Of a DNA stretch of 29,228 nt, positions 8,203 to 15,483 are shown in pieces. The DNA is from Rhodocyclaceae bacterium UBA6160. Lineage in GTDB: Bacteria > Pseudomonadota > Gammaproteobacteria > Burkholderiales > Rhodocyclaceae. Where the stretch lies: positions 7,327 through 36,554 of the forward strand of contig DIUK01000091.1 in NCBI GenBank assembly GCA_002422995.1. Direction: 5' to 3'. The notes beneath the pieces are model-generated. The model had not been told where the DNA came from. It saw only the letters and a list, made by a program, of their open reading frames with translations, and did not search any database. Each line of letters begins with the position of its first letter. Within the stretch, counting starts at the first letter, position 1. The translations under genes were made by a program, and so were the position numbers.

Positions 8203-10389
8203 ATGCGCATAGAAAATGCTAGTCGTCGCGATTTTTTCAAGGCCAGTGCCGGGCTTACCCTCGCCCTCTATTTACCCTCCGCGCTTGCTGCCAAACGTCC
8301 AGCAGCAGTAGCACCGCCACTCGCCCCGAACGCCTTTGTGCGTATCGGTACCGATGACCGTGTCACTGTGATTGCCAAGCATCTGGAAATGGGTCAAGGC
8401 ACTTATACCGGCCTGTCCACACTGGTGGCCGAAGAGCTGGATGCTGCCTGGTCGCAGATCCATGTTGAAGCTGCACCAGCAGACGCTTCAAGGTATAACA
8501 ATTTATTTTTTGGCCCAACCCAAGCCACCGGCGGCAGCACGTCCATGGCTAATTCTTTCTTGCAGATGCGCCAGGCAGGCGCTACTGCACGAGCGATGCT
8601 GGTGAGCGCTGCAGCCGAACTTTGGCAGGTAAAACCCGCCACCATCACCATTCGTCAGGGCATCGTCATGCATGCACCATCGGGCCGTCAAGCCCGCTTT
8701 GGCGAATTGGTTGAAGCCGCGGCAAAACTTCCCGTGCCAACGGATATAAAACTAAAAGAGCCCAAGGACTTTGTTTTTATAGGCAAGCATGTACCACGCA
8801 AAGATAGCCAAGCCAAAATCAATGGCAGTGCGATTTATACGCAGGATATTCACCTGCCCGGCATGCTCACCGCAGTAGTGGCGCATCCGCCGCGTTTTGG
8901 CGCGAAAGTCAAAAGCTTTGATGCCACTCGTGCCAAGGCAATCAAAGGCGTAGTTGATGTCATTCAAATTCCGACGGGTGTCGCCGTTCTAGGCACAAAT
9001 TTCTGGTCAGCAAAAAAAGGGCGTGATGCACTTGAGGTCAGTTGGGATGAAACAGATGCGTTTCGCCTGAGCACATCGGACATCACTCAACAATATAAAG
9101 CCTTGCTGGATCAACCCGGTGTAACTGCTAAAAAAGTCGGCGCTGGCGAGACGGCGTTAAAAGCTGCAACCCAGCAGTTAACGGCCGACTATAGCCTGCC
9201 CTACCTTGCCCACGCGACAATGGAACCAATGAACTGTGTGATTCGGCTCAGTGATACCCATTGCGAGGTATGGAATGGGGAACAAGCGCAAAGCACTGAT
9301 CAGCCAAAAATCGCAGCAGCCCTGGGTCTGCAACCAGAACAGGTCACCATCAATATGCTGTATGCCGGCGGCAGCTTTGGCCGACGCTCTAACACCCAGT
9401 CTGACTATCCCCTGGAAGCCGCTTACATTGCCAAAGCGATTAGAAAAGTCGGACAGCCTGCCGTGGTGAAGCTGGTCTGGACGCGAGAAGACGATATGCG
9501 CGCGGGCTACTACCGGCCTAAATTTATGCACCGCATCACCGCCGGACTGGATACCGAAGGAAAGCTTGTTGCCTGGCAGCAACGCATCGTTGGCCAATCC
9601 ATACTCGTGGGTACAGCACTTGAAGGATTCATCAAAGATGGCATTGACATGACCTCGGTTGAAGGGGCAGCTAATCTGCCTTACGCCACGGCTAATCTTG
9701 ATGTTGAACTCCACACACCCGTTCTCGGTGTGCCCGTCTTGTGGTGGCGCTCTGTCGGTTCAACCCACGCCGCCTTTGCCATTGAATCCTTCGTCGATGA
9801 ACTCGCCCACGCTGTTAAACAGGATCCCATCACCTTCCGCCGTCAGTTGTTAAAAGAACATCCGCGTCATCTGGGCGTGATTGATCTGGCCATGCGCGCT
9901 AGCGGCTGGGATAAACCCCTCGCGCCCGGCAAAGCCGATGAAAAACGCGGCCGCGGCTTTGCCGTGCATGAGTCATTCAACAGCTATGTCGCCAATGTGG
10001 CCGAAGTGACCGTCAAGCCGGATGGCAGCTTCAAGATCGATCGCGTGGTTTGCGCCGTGGATTGCGGCATTGCCGTTAATCCAGACGTGGTGCGCGCGCA
10101 AATGGAAGGCGGTATCGGCTTTGGCCTGAGCGCTGCGCTGCATAGCGAGATCACCCTCAATGAGGGGCGTGTTGAGCAATCCAACTTCGGCGACTACCCT
10201 GCCTTGCGCATTAATGAAATGCCGCACATTGAAGTACACATCGTGCCCTCCGCCGCCCCACCCACAGGCGTTGGCGAACCCGGCACGCCAGTGGTCGCCC
10301 CGGCTGTCGCGAATGCGCTGTTCTCCGCCACAGGCCAACGCTTGCGGCAACTGCCGTTCAAGCTAAATGCAGTAGAAAAATCGACGTAA
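8203..10389 (+). CDS. iorB: molybdopterin-binding subunit of an aldehyde/N-heterocycle oxidoreductase (IorB-like)
   Basis: A 728-residue subunit of the IorB type. The N-terminus SRRDFFKASAGLTLALYLP is a twin-arginine signal or anchor, so the IorAB pair is probably exported folded. Conserved parts include GQGTYTGLSTLVAEELDA, the Mo-cofactor segment AGGSFGRRSNTQSDYPLEAA and the C-terminal VGEPGTPVVAPAVANAL, which holds the catalytic glutamate of this family. Substrates of relatives are N-heterocycles or aldehydes; I cannot choose. Spacing to the 2Fe-2S gene is 12 bp and to xdhC 10 bp, so all three are likely one transcript. A copy of the dispersed word lies in frame at 9132-9156, coding KVGAGETA. 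Confidence 0.9.
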   Translation: MRIENASRRDFFKASAGLTLALYLPSALAAKRPAAVAPPLAPNAFVRIGTDDRVTVIAKHLEMGQGTYTGLSTLVAEELDAAWSQIHVEAAPADASRYNNLFFGPTQATGGSTSMANSFLQMRQAGATARAMLVSAAAELWQVKPATITIRQGIVMHAPSGRQARFGELVEAAAKLPVPTDIKLKEPKDFVFIGKHVPRKDSQAKINGSAIYTQDIHLPGMLTAVVAHPPRFGAKVKSFDATRAKAIKGVVDVIQIPTGVAVLGTNFWSAKKGRDALEVSWDETDAFRLSTSDITQQYKALLDQPGVTAKKVGAGETALKAATQQLTADYSLPYLAHATMEPMNCVIRLSDTHCEVWNGEQAQSTDQPKIAAALGLQPEQVTINMLYAGGSFGRRSNTQSDYPLEAAYIAKAIRKVGQPAVVKLVWTREDDMRAGYYRPKFMHRITAGLDTEGKLVAWQQRIVGQSILVGTALEGFIKDGIDMTSVEGAANLPYATANLDVELHTPVLGVPVLWWRSVGSTHAAFAIESFVDELAHAVKQDPITFRRQLLKEHPRHLGVIDLAMRASGWDKPLAPGKADEKRGRGFAVHESFNSYVANVAEVTVKPDGSFKIDRVVCAVDCGIAVNPDVVRAQMEGGIGFGLSAALHSEITLNEGRVEQSNFGDYPALRINEMPHIEVHIVPSAAPPTGVGEPGTPVVAPAVANALFSATGQRLRQLPFKLNAVEKST
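9132..9156 (+). repeat. dispersed 25-bp word, copy 2 (in the Mo subunit gene)
   Basis: AAAAGTCGGCGCTGG then CGAGACGGCG: 24 of 25 bases match the consensus. It is sense to the gene and codes KVGAGETA in a non-motif part of the protein. Confidence 0.8.
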
Positions 10390-10399
10390 CAGTCACGCA

Positions 10400-11422
10400 A
10401 TGGATAGTGCCGATTTGCAAGTATTGCGCACTGCGATTGACTGGCTGCTCGCCGGGCATCGCGTCATGCTAGTAACAGTTGCCGCCACCTGGGGTTCTGC
10501 ACCGCGCCCGCCCGGTGCCTGGGCTGCGGTGCGCGATGATGGCGTACTGATCGGTTCCGTCTCCGGCGGCTGCATTGAAGATGATCTCGTACAGCGCGTA
10601 CGTGAGGGCAAGCTCCTTCAGGAGACAGATAGCCACAGAGACACCGTAGAAATACTTGCCTACGGCATAACACGCGAAGAAGCCGCGCGCTTTGGCCTGC
10701 CTTGTGGCGGCACGCTGCACCTGGTCATTGAAACCACACCCGATGTTCAGACCCTGCAACAGTTGCTGGAACGCACGCAAAAAGGTCAGCTAACCGCCCG
10801 CACACTTGACCTTGCCACGGGCCAGGCAACACTTGCCGACGCCACGGCCAACGACACGCTGATCTGGAACGAGCAGCAGCTGACCACCCTGCATGGCCCG
10901 CAACTGCGGTTGCTGATTATCGGTGCCGGGCAAATAGCTACTTATCTAGCCAGCATGGCGCAAGCGCTTGATTACGCCGTGATTGTTTGCGACCCAAGAG
11001 AGGAATATCGCGCGGCTTGGCAAGTTGCGGGTACGCAGTTGATCATGGAGATGCCGGATGATGCTGTCCTCGCCTTGAATGCCGATTCACGCACAGCCAT
11101 CGTTGCCCTGACGCACGATCCCAAGCTGGATGACATGGCTTTGCTGGAAGCGCTCAAATCGCCTGCCTTTTATGTCGGCGCACTGGGCTCACGCGTTACC
11201 ACAGCCAAACGCAAGGAACGCTTAAGACAGTATTTTGATCTCAGCCAGGAGGAGCTTGACCGTTTACACGGACCGGTCGGCTTGCCTATTGGCAGCCGCA
11301 CCCCCGCCGAAATTGCGGTGTCGATTTTGGCCGAAATGATTGCCGTAAGGCATGGGATGCAACACCCAATCCGTGAGCATAAAACAAGCACCGAAAACCA
11401 CGCTCAATACAATGAGCAATGA
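10400..11422 (+). CDS. xdhC: XdhC family molybdenum hydroxylase maturation protein
   Basis: A 340-residue XdhC/CoxF-type chaperone that helps insert sulfurated Mo cofactor into xanthine-dehydrogenase family enzymes. The N-terminal XdhC domain shows ATWGSAPRPPGAWAAV and SVSGGCIEDDLV. The C-terminal Rossmann domain starts with IIGAGQIATYLASMAQALDY and ends with YVGALGSRVTTAKRKERL and HGPVGLPIGSRTPAEIAVSI, all typical. It follows the Mo subunit by 10 bp with no strong ribosome binding site, suggesting translational coupling. Its 3' end overlaps the start of the next gene by 11 bp. Confidence 0.93.
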   Translation: MDSADLQVLRTAIDWLLAGHRVMLVTVAATWGSAPRPPGAWAAVRDDGVLIGSVSGGCIEDDLVQRVREGKLLQETDSHRDTVEILAYGITREEAARFGLPCGGTLHLVIETTPDVQTLQQLLERTQKGQLTARTLDLATGQATLADATANDTLIWNEQQLTTLHGPQLRLLIIGAGQIATYLASMAQALDYAVIVCDPREEYRAAWQVAGTQLIMEMPDDAVLALNADSRTAIVALTHDPKLDDMALLEALKSPAFYVGALGSRVTTAKRKERLRQYFDLSQEELDRLHGPVGLPIGSRTPAEIAVSILAEMIAVRHGMQHPIREHKTSTENHAQYNEQ

Positions 11423-12044
11423 TCATAGCCAGCCTGGCGACCACTGTGGTGGCGACTACTGCGGTATTTTGCTCGCTGCCGGTTATTCCCGCCGCTTTGG
11501 TGGAGACAAGTTAATGCACTCCTTAAGTAATGGCCTCGCAATGGCTTGCATGAGCGCACTCAACTTGCAACAGGTGTTGCCCAAAACGCTCGCTGTGGTA
11601 CGACCTGATCAAAATGATCTCGCCGAACAATTCGCTCGACACGGCATAAAAACAGTCACCGTGAAACCAGGAAATACCCCATCTTGCGCTCAAGAAGGGC
11701 TGGGACTAAGTATCGCTACCGGCGTGGCTGCTACACCCAACGCCCAAGGCTGGATCATTGCGCTAGCCGATATGCCTTATATTCAGCCAGCAAGCATCCG
11801 GCACGTTCTGCTTGCCTTGCAGCAAGGCAGCCTGATGGCAGCACCCAGCTTTCAAAAAAGGCGTGGCCATCCTGTTGGTTTTGCGGCACCTTTTGGCCAG
11901 GCATTGCGAGCCTTACGAGGCGACCAAGGCGCTAAAAATCTATTGATTCAACATCACAACATATTAAAACTAGTCCCTTGCCAAGACAAAGGCATTTTGG
12001 CGGATATTGATACACCAACTGACTTGCTTGCCTGTTCGCCATAA
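11412..12044 (+). CDS. mocA: MobA/MocA-like molybdenum cofactor nucleotidyltransferase
   Basis: A 210-residue nucleotidyltransferase with the GT-A fold signature GILLAAGYSRRFGGDKLM near the start, the metal-binding IIALADMPYIQP segment, and GHPVGFAAPFGQALRALRGDQGA. Family members add CMP or GMP to the molybdopterin cofactor; next to XdhC and an IorAB pair the CMP-transferring MocA role is most likely. The frame opens earlier at 11352, inside xdhC, but the ATG at 11412 overlaps the xdhC stop and fits the conserved start better. Its stop is followed directly, in the same frame, by an outer-membrane-protein remnant. Confidence 0.87.
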   Translation: MSNDHSQPGDHCGGDYCGILLAAGYSRRFGGDKLMHSLSNGLAMACMSALNLQQVLPKTLAVVRPDQNDLAEQFARHGIKTVTVKPGNTPSCAQEGLGLSIATGVAATPNAQGWIIALADMPYIQPASIRHVLLALQQGSLMAAPSFQKRRGHPVGFAAPFGQALRALRGDQGAKNLLIQHHNILKLVPCQDKGILADIDTPTDLLACSP

Positions 12045-12281
12045 CTTGATCATGGCTTCGTTGGTGCAAGTTGGCGCAATAGCGTGCTAACACCTAATCC
12101 ATTACGTCAGGCAAGCCTTGGTTTTACCTGGAAAGTCGATGAAAAAAATGAATTTCATATGGCCGCCTCGCGCTTTATTAAAGCGACTTATGCGGGTCCT
12201 TCAGCCCTGTTTCCAGGCGCTACAGAGTCAGTCACGCCCTATGTCAATACGCTGAGTGCAGCATGGAGCTGGCATTTGTAA
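12045..12281 (+). pseudogene. C-terminal remnant of an outer membrane beta-barrel protein
   Basis: From the codon after the mocA TAA, in the same frame, 78 codons run open to a stop at 12279-12281. The text includes LRQASLGFTWKVDEKNEFHM, AASRFIKATYAG and the ending TLSAAWSWHL. Alternating polar and aromatic residues, a 'model'-like LGFTWK segment and a C-terminal aromatic strand look like the last strands of a FadL/TodX-type porin. There is no ATG in the first part (only a GTG at 12084), no signal peptide and no ribosome binding site. I read it as the end of a porin gene whose start was deleted. FadL/TodX/TbuX porins import aromatic hydrocarbons, which would fit the neighbourhood, but the family call is weak. 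Confidence 0.5.
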
Positions 12282-12282
12282 G

Positions 12283-12324
12283 CTAGCGCATTTTACTAAC
12301 GCCCAAATACTGATGATGCGCTAG
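12283..12324. other. long-loop inverted repeat after the porin remnant
   Basis: CTAGCGCAT at 12283-12291 is exactly repeated in inverse at 12316-12324, with a 24-nt loop. No T-run follows. It could end transcription weakly or be a scar; the rest of the gap up to 12457 shows only an AGGAGAG ribosome binding site before the next gene. Confidence 0.45.
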
Positions 12325-12457
12325 AATCAAAGCTTCAATTTTCATGCTTACCGAAGAGTCAATAAGCAAGAACTATTGCTCATCTCGAAAGTAGCGACTA
12401 ATTGAAACCCCATGATATTTTGCGTGACTTCAAAAATCACATAGGAGAGAACTGATT

Positions 12458-13075
12458 ATGAAACTGTATTACGCCCCCGGTGCATGCTCACTTGCACCCC
12501 ACATTGTTCTTGAAGAAGGTGGCTTTACTTATGAATCCGAGGCCATTGATCTGCGCGGTAACCGCACGACAAGCTCTGGCAAGGACTTCAGCGAAATCAA
12601 TCCTAAAGGTTACGTGCCTACGCTAGTTCTGGATGACGGCCAAGTGCTGACCGAAGGCCCGGCGATCAATCAATATCTGGCAGACAGAGTCCCCGAGAAA
12701 AAGCTTGTCCCACCCAATGGATCTATGGAGCGTTATCGCCTGCAAGAATGGCTTGCCTTCATTAGCACTGAATTACACAAAAGCTTTTCGCCACTTTTCA
12801 ACCCTGCGGCTTCGGATGACTGGAAAAAAGCCTCAATGGAAACACTGGATCGCCGGTTGACCTATATTGCTCAGCAACTGGGCAGCAAGCAATTTCTTGT
12901 GGGCGACAACTTCACCATTGCCGATGCTTATCTCTTCACCGTTCTAGGTTGGGGTCAGTACGTTGGTCTGGATATTGGCAAGTGGCCAGCCCTGAAGGAA
13001 TACCATAGCCGTATTTTCATGCGCCCTGCAGTGCAGGCAACACTGAAAGCAGAAGGCTTGATTCCTTCCGCTTGA
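12458..13075 (+). CDS. beta-class glutathione S-transferase
   Basis: A 205-residue GST with the beta-class N-terminus MKLYYAPGACSLAPHIVLEE, where Cys10 is the residue that forms a mixed disulfide with glutathione in this class. The NPKGYVPTLVL cis-proline segment and EGPAINQYLAD complete the thioredoxin domain; FTIADAYLFTVLGW is the conserved N-capping box of the helical domain. Such genes often sit in aromatic or alkene degradation clusters, where they conjugate reactive intermediates such as epoxides; whether this one does is inference. AGGAGAG precedes the ATG. A perfect hairpin follows the stop. Confidence 0.93.
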   Translation: MKLYYAPGACSLAPHIVLEEGGFTYESEAIDLRGNRTTSSGKDFSEINPKGYVPTLVLDDGQVLTEGPAINQYLADRVPEKKLVPPNGSMERYRLQEWLAFISTELHKSFSPLFNPAASDDWKKASMETLDRRLTYIAQQLGSKQFLVGDNFTIADAYLFTVLGWGQYVGLDIGKWPALKEYHSRIFMRPAVQATLKAEGLIPSA

Positions 13076-13122
13076 TTCAAGCATCCGTGTTTCAGTAGCA
13101 TCTTTAAAAATGCTGCGGACAC

Positions 13123-13153
13123 CGCTGTAAGCCACTAAGAATGGCTTACAGCG
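13123..13153. other. perfect 12-bp stem-loop between the GST and SRPBCC genes
   Basis: CGCTGTAAGCCA (13123-13134) pairs fully with TGGCTTACAGCG (13142-13153) across a 7-nt loop. An AT-rich stretch, not a T-run, follows. It may be a terminator, an RNA-processing or stability element, or a protein-binding site that adjusts expression of the next gene. Confidence 0.65.
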
Positions 13154-13186
13154 CATTATCCATAAATAATAAAGGAGGAGACTTCG

Positions 13187-13612
13187 ATGAGTGAGAAAAA
13201 AACCACTGTTACCGTCAGTCGCGATATCACTGCGCCTGCAGCGGCAGTTTGGGCAGCGATCAAAGACTTTGACGGCGTGACCAGCATTTTGCCAATGTTT
13301 GAATTGATCGCCAAATCCAACAACATTATTGGCGGCACACGTCAGCTAAAACAAGGTGAAGCGGTATTTACAGAACGCCTGGTTGGCAACGACGACGCTA
13401 CGCGCACACAACTCTACAGCATCGTCGAAGCACCTGTACCATTCAAGGATTACTTGGGTGCTATCAGCGTGAAAGACCTGGGTAACAATCGTTGCAATGT
13501 GCTGTGGACGTCCACCTTTATCCTCGATGGCGTACCCGAGTCGGCTGTCATCCCCATGGTGGAAGGCATTTACAATACCGGCATTGATAGTCTGGCCAAG
13601 TTACCCGCCTAA
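13187..13612 (+). CDS. SRPBCC (START-like) family protein
   Basis: A 141-residue protein of the SRPBCC/polyketide-cyclase fold. Evidence is the N-terminal TVTVSRDITAPAAAVWAAIKDFDGV followed by a strand-rich centre (GGTRQLK, FTERLV, RTQLYSIVEAPVPFKDYLGAISV) and the long C-terminal helix with MVEGIYNTGIDSLAKL. These proteins bind hydrophobic ligands in a deep pocket. No catalytic residues can be assigned. It has a strong GGAGGAG ribosome binding site and lies just ahead of the flavin monooxygenase gene. A hairpin with a GC stem (13628-13649) follows. Confidence 0.8.
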   Translation: MSEKKTTVTVSRDITAPAAAVWAAIKDFDGVTSILPMFELIAKSNNIIGGTRQLKQGEAVFTERLVGNDDATRTQLYSIVEAPVPFKDYLGAISVKDLGNNRCNVLWTSTFILDGVPESAVIPMVEGIYNTGIDSLAKLPA

Positions 13613-13627
13613 TGCCATGCGCCGATA

Positions 13628-13649
13628 AGCCGCCCCTATTGGGGAGGCT
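13628..13649 (+). terminator. terminator-like hairpin after the SRPBCC gene
   Basis: AGCC-G-CCCC pairs with GGGG-A-GGCT around a TATT loop. The stem is strong apart from one G-A mismatch, but no T-run follows, so it may only attenuate. Confidence 0.4.
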
Positions 13650-13783
13650 GCTACCTGGCTCGCGATGCTCGGTTATTGCACAGCGCGCTTGCCCAGGTAT
13701 TTCACAATTGCCCAGCAGTCACATTCTTGGGTGCAACGCCCTGTCTGGCGACTCACTGGATTTTCATTCGATGAGGTCAATGC

Positions 13784-15358
13784 ATGAACAAAAAAACCAC
13801 TAACGCGGCAAACGAACCCAGCAACCAACCGGCTACTGCCCGCCCTATGACGGGCGACGAGTATCTGGACAGTCTTAAGGATGGGCGTGAGGTATATATT
13901 TTTGGCGAGCGCGTCAAAGATGTCACCACTCATCCGGCCTTTCGCAACTCTGCGCGCATGACGGCCAGGTTATACGACGCCTTGCAGGATCCCACCAAAA
14001 ACAGCCAGTTAGCTGTACCAACTGACACAGGCAGTGGCGGCATCACGCATCCGTTTTTCAAGGCGCCAAAAAATGCCGACGACCTCATCAAGTCGCGCGA
14101 TGCGATTGCCGCCTGGCAGCGCATTGGCTACGGCTGGCAAGGCCGCGCGCCGGATTACAAAGCCAGTTTTATCGCCGCCATGGGCGCCATGCCGGAATTT
14201 TTTGGCGAATATGAGAGTAATGCGCGCAGCTGGTATAAAAAAACCCAAGAGAGCGTGCTTTACTGGAACCACGCCATCGTTAATCCACCGATTGACCGCA
14301 ACAAGGGCTCATCCGAAATTGAAGATATTTGCATGCATGTGGAACGTGAAACTGATGCGGGCATCATCGTTTCTGGCGCCAAAGTGGTAGCGACCAATTC
14401 AGCTCTGACGCATCAAAATTTCGTCGGACTCTATGGCGTACCCGTTAAAGACCCGCGGTTTGCATTGATTTTTACCCTGCCGATGAATTCCCCTGGCTTG
14501 AAAATCATCTGCCGCACTTCGTACGAATATGCAGCTGCCGTCATGGGCACGCCGTTTGACTACCCGCTCTCCAGCCGCATGGATGAAAATGACTCCGTGC
14601 TGGTCCTGGATAAAGTACTCGTCCCCTGGGAAAATGTTTTCGCCTATCGCGACATCAATACCGTCAATAACTTTATTTTTGGTTCGGGATTCATGTCACG
14701 CGCCTTGTTTCATGGATGCACACGCCTCGCGGTGAAACTCGATTTCATCACCGGCTTGTTCATTAAAGCGACTGAGACAACAGGCGCAAATGAGTTTCGC
14801 GGCGTGCAAGGCCGCATTGGCGAAGTGCTCGCCTGGCGCAACCTGTTCTGGAGTCTATCGGAAGCCATGGCGCGCAACCCGGAGCCGTGGGGTAAAGATT
14901 CAGTGCAAGTGAATAACGAGGCGGCCAGCGCGTATCGCGTCTTTGCCCCGATGGCCTACCCCATGATTAAAGACCTGATTGAAAAAGATCTGGGCGCTGC
15001 GCTGGTTTATTTACCCTCCCACGCGGCCGACTTTCTCAATCCGGACACACGCCCCTATCTGGATCGTTTTGTGCGTGGCTCAAACGGAATTGACGCAGAA
15101 CAACGTGTCAAAGTGTTGAAGCTTTTATGGGATGCAATTGGCACCGAGTTTGGTAGCCGCCATGAGTTATATGAACGCAATTACGCCGGCAACCATGAAG
15201 ACAACCGCATCCAGACTCTGGGCTATGCAACACTCACAGGCAAAGTTAACCAGCTCAAAGGCTTTGTTGATTCATGTCTGAATGAATATGACCTGAATGG
15301 CTGGACTGCGCCTGATCTGATCAACCCAACAGATACAGGCTTGTTTGGCAAAAAGTAA
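13784..15358 (+). CDS. HpaB-type FAD-dependent aromatic monooxygenase (4-hydroxyphenylacetate/phenol hydroxylase family)
   Basis: A 524-residue protein matching the oxygenase component of two-component flavin monooxygenases (HpaB, PheA, chlorophenol monooxygenases). It starts with MTGDEYLDSLKDGREVYIFGERV and DVTTHPAFRNSARMTARLYD. The central part has HVERETDAGIIVSGAKVVAT and DYPLSSRMDENDSVLVLDKV, then VPWENVFAYRD. The C-terminal helical domain ends with ELYERNYAGNHEDNR. These enzymes hydroxylate phenols ortho to the hydroxyl using FADH2 from a separate reductase. No HpaC-type reductase gene is in the window. It lies next to the phenol-responsive type regulator, so a phenolic substrate is likely, but the exact one is not determinable. 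Confidence 0.9.
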   Translation: MNKKTTNAANEPSNQPATARPMTGDEYLDSLKDGREVYIFGERVKDVTTHPAFRNSARMTARLYDALQDPTKNSQLAVPTDTGSGGITHPFFKAPKNADDLIKSRDAIAAWQRIGYGWQGRAPDYKASFIAAMGAMPEFFGEYESNARSWYKKTQESVLYWNHAIVNPPIDRNKGSSEIEDICMHVERETDAGIIVSGAKVVATNSALTHQNFVGLYGVPVKDPRFALIFTLPMNSPGLKIICRTSYEYAAAVMGTPFDYPLSSRMDENDSVLVLDKVLVPWENVFAYRDINTVNNFIFGSGFMSRALFHGCTRLAVKLDFITGLFIKATETTGANEFRGVQGRIGEVLAWRNLFWSLSEAMARNPEPWGKDSVQVNNEAASAYRVFAPMAYPMIKDLIEKDLGAALVYLPSHAADFLNPDTRPYLDRFVRGSNGIDAEQRVKVLKLLWDAIGTEFGSRHELYERNYAGNHEDNRIQTLGYATLTGKVNQLKGFVDSCLNEYDLNGWTAPDLINPTDTGLFGKK

Positions 15359-15402
15359 TTATTTCCTTCAACAAGCTTGTCAATGAAATCGCCGTTTTAT
15401 AA

Positions 15403-15427
15403 AAAAGTCGGCGCTGGTGAGACGGCG
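15403..15427 (+). repeat. dispersed 25-bp word, copy 3 (intergenic, consensus copy)
   Basis: AAAAGTCGGCGCTGG then TGAGACGGCG. This copy equals the consensus. Its last ten bases form the left arm of the terminator hairpin that ends at 15452. Confidence 0.85.
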
Positions 15428-15452
15428 AAAAACCTCTTTTTTCGCCGTCTCA
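15418..15452. terminator. bidirectional terminator hairpin between convergent genes
   Basis: TGAGACGGCGAAAAA (15418-15432) pairs perfectly with TTTTTCGCCGTCTCA (15438-15452) around a 5-nt loop. The outer ten pairs are GC-rich and the inner five are A-T. It sits between the convergent flavin monooxygenase and regulator genes and can serve both. The stem contains the end of the dispersed word plus its exact inverse. Confidence 0.85.
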
Positions 15453-15483
15453 TGTGATTTAAAATTTGTTTTTTGATGCTTTT

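Noticed and set aside
9443..9470. Further copy of the word in the Mo subunit gene (AAAAGTCGGACAGCC)
   Set aside because: Similarity stops after the first nine bases.
9178..9714. 178-codon minus-strand frame antisense to the Mo subunit gene
   Set aside because: The opposite strand encodes conserved Mo-cofactor motifs; this frame shows no motif and no operon context.
11161..11190. Further copy of the 25-bp word in xdhC (GTCGGCGCACTGG)
   Set aside because: Only the first half is similar, with an inserted base, and the stretch encodes the conserved VGALGSR motif.
13660..13690. Second sigma-54 promoter before the flavin monooxygenase gene
   Set aside because: Candidate TGGC elements lack a GC at the required ten-base spacing.
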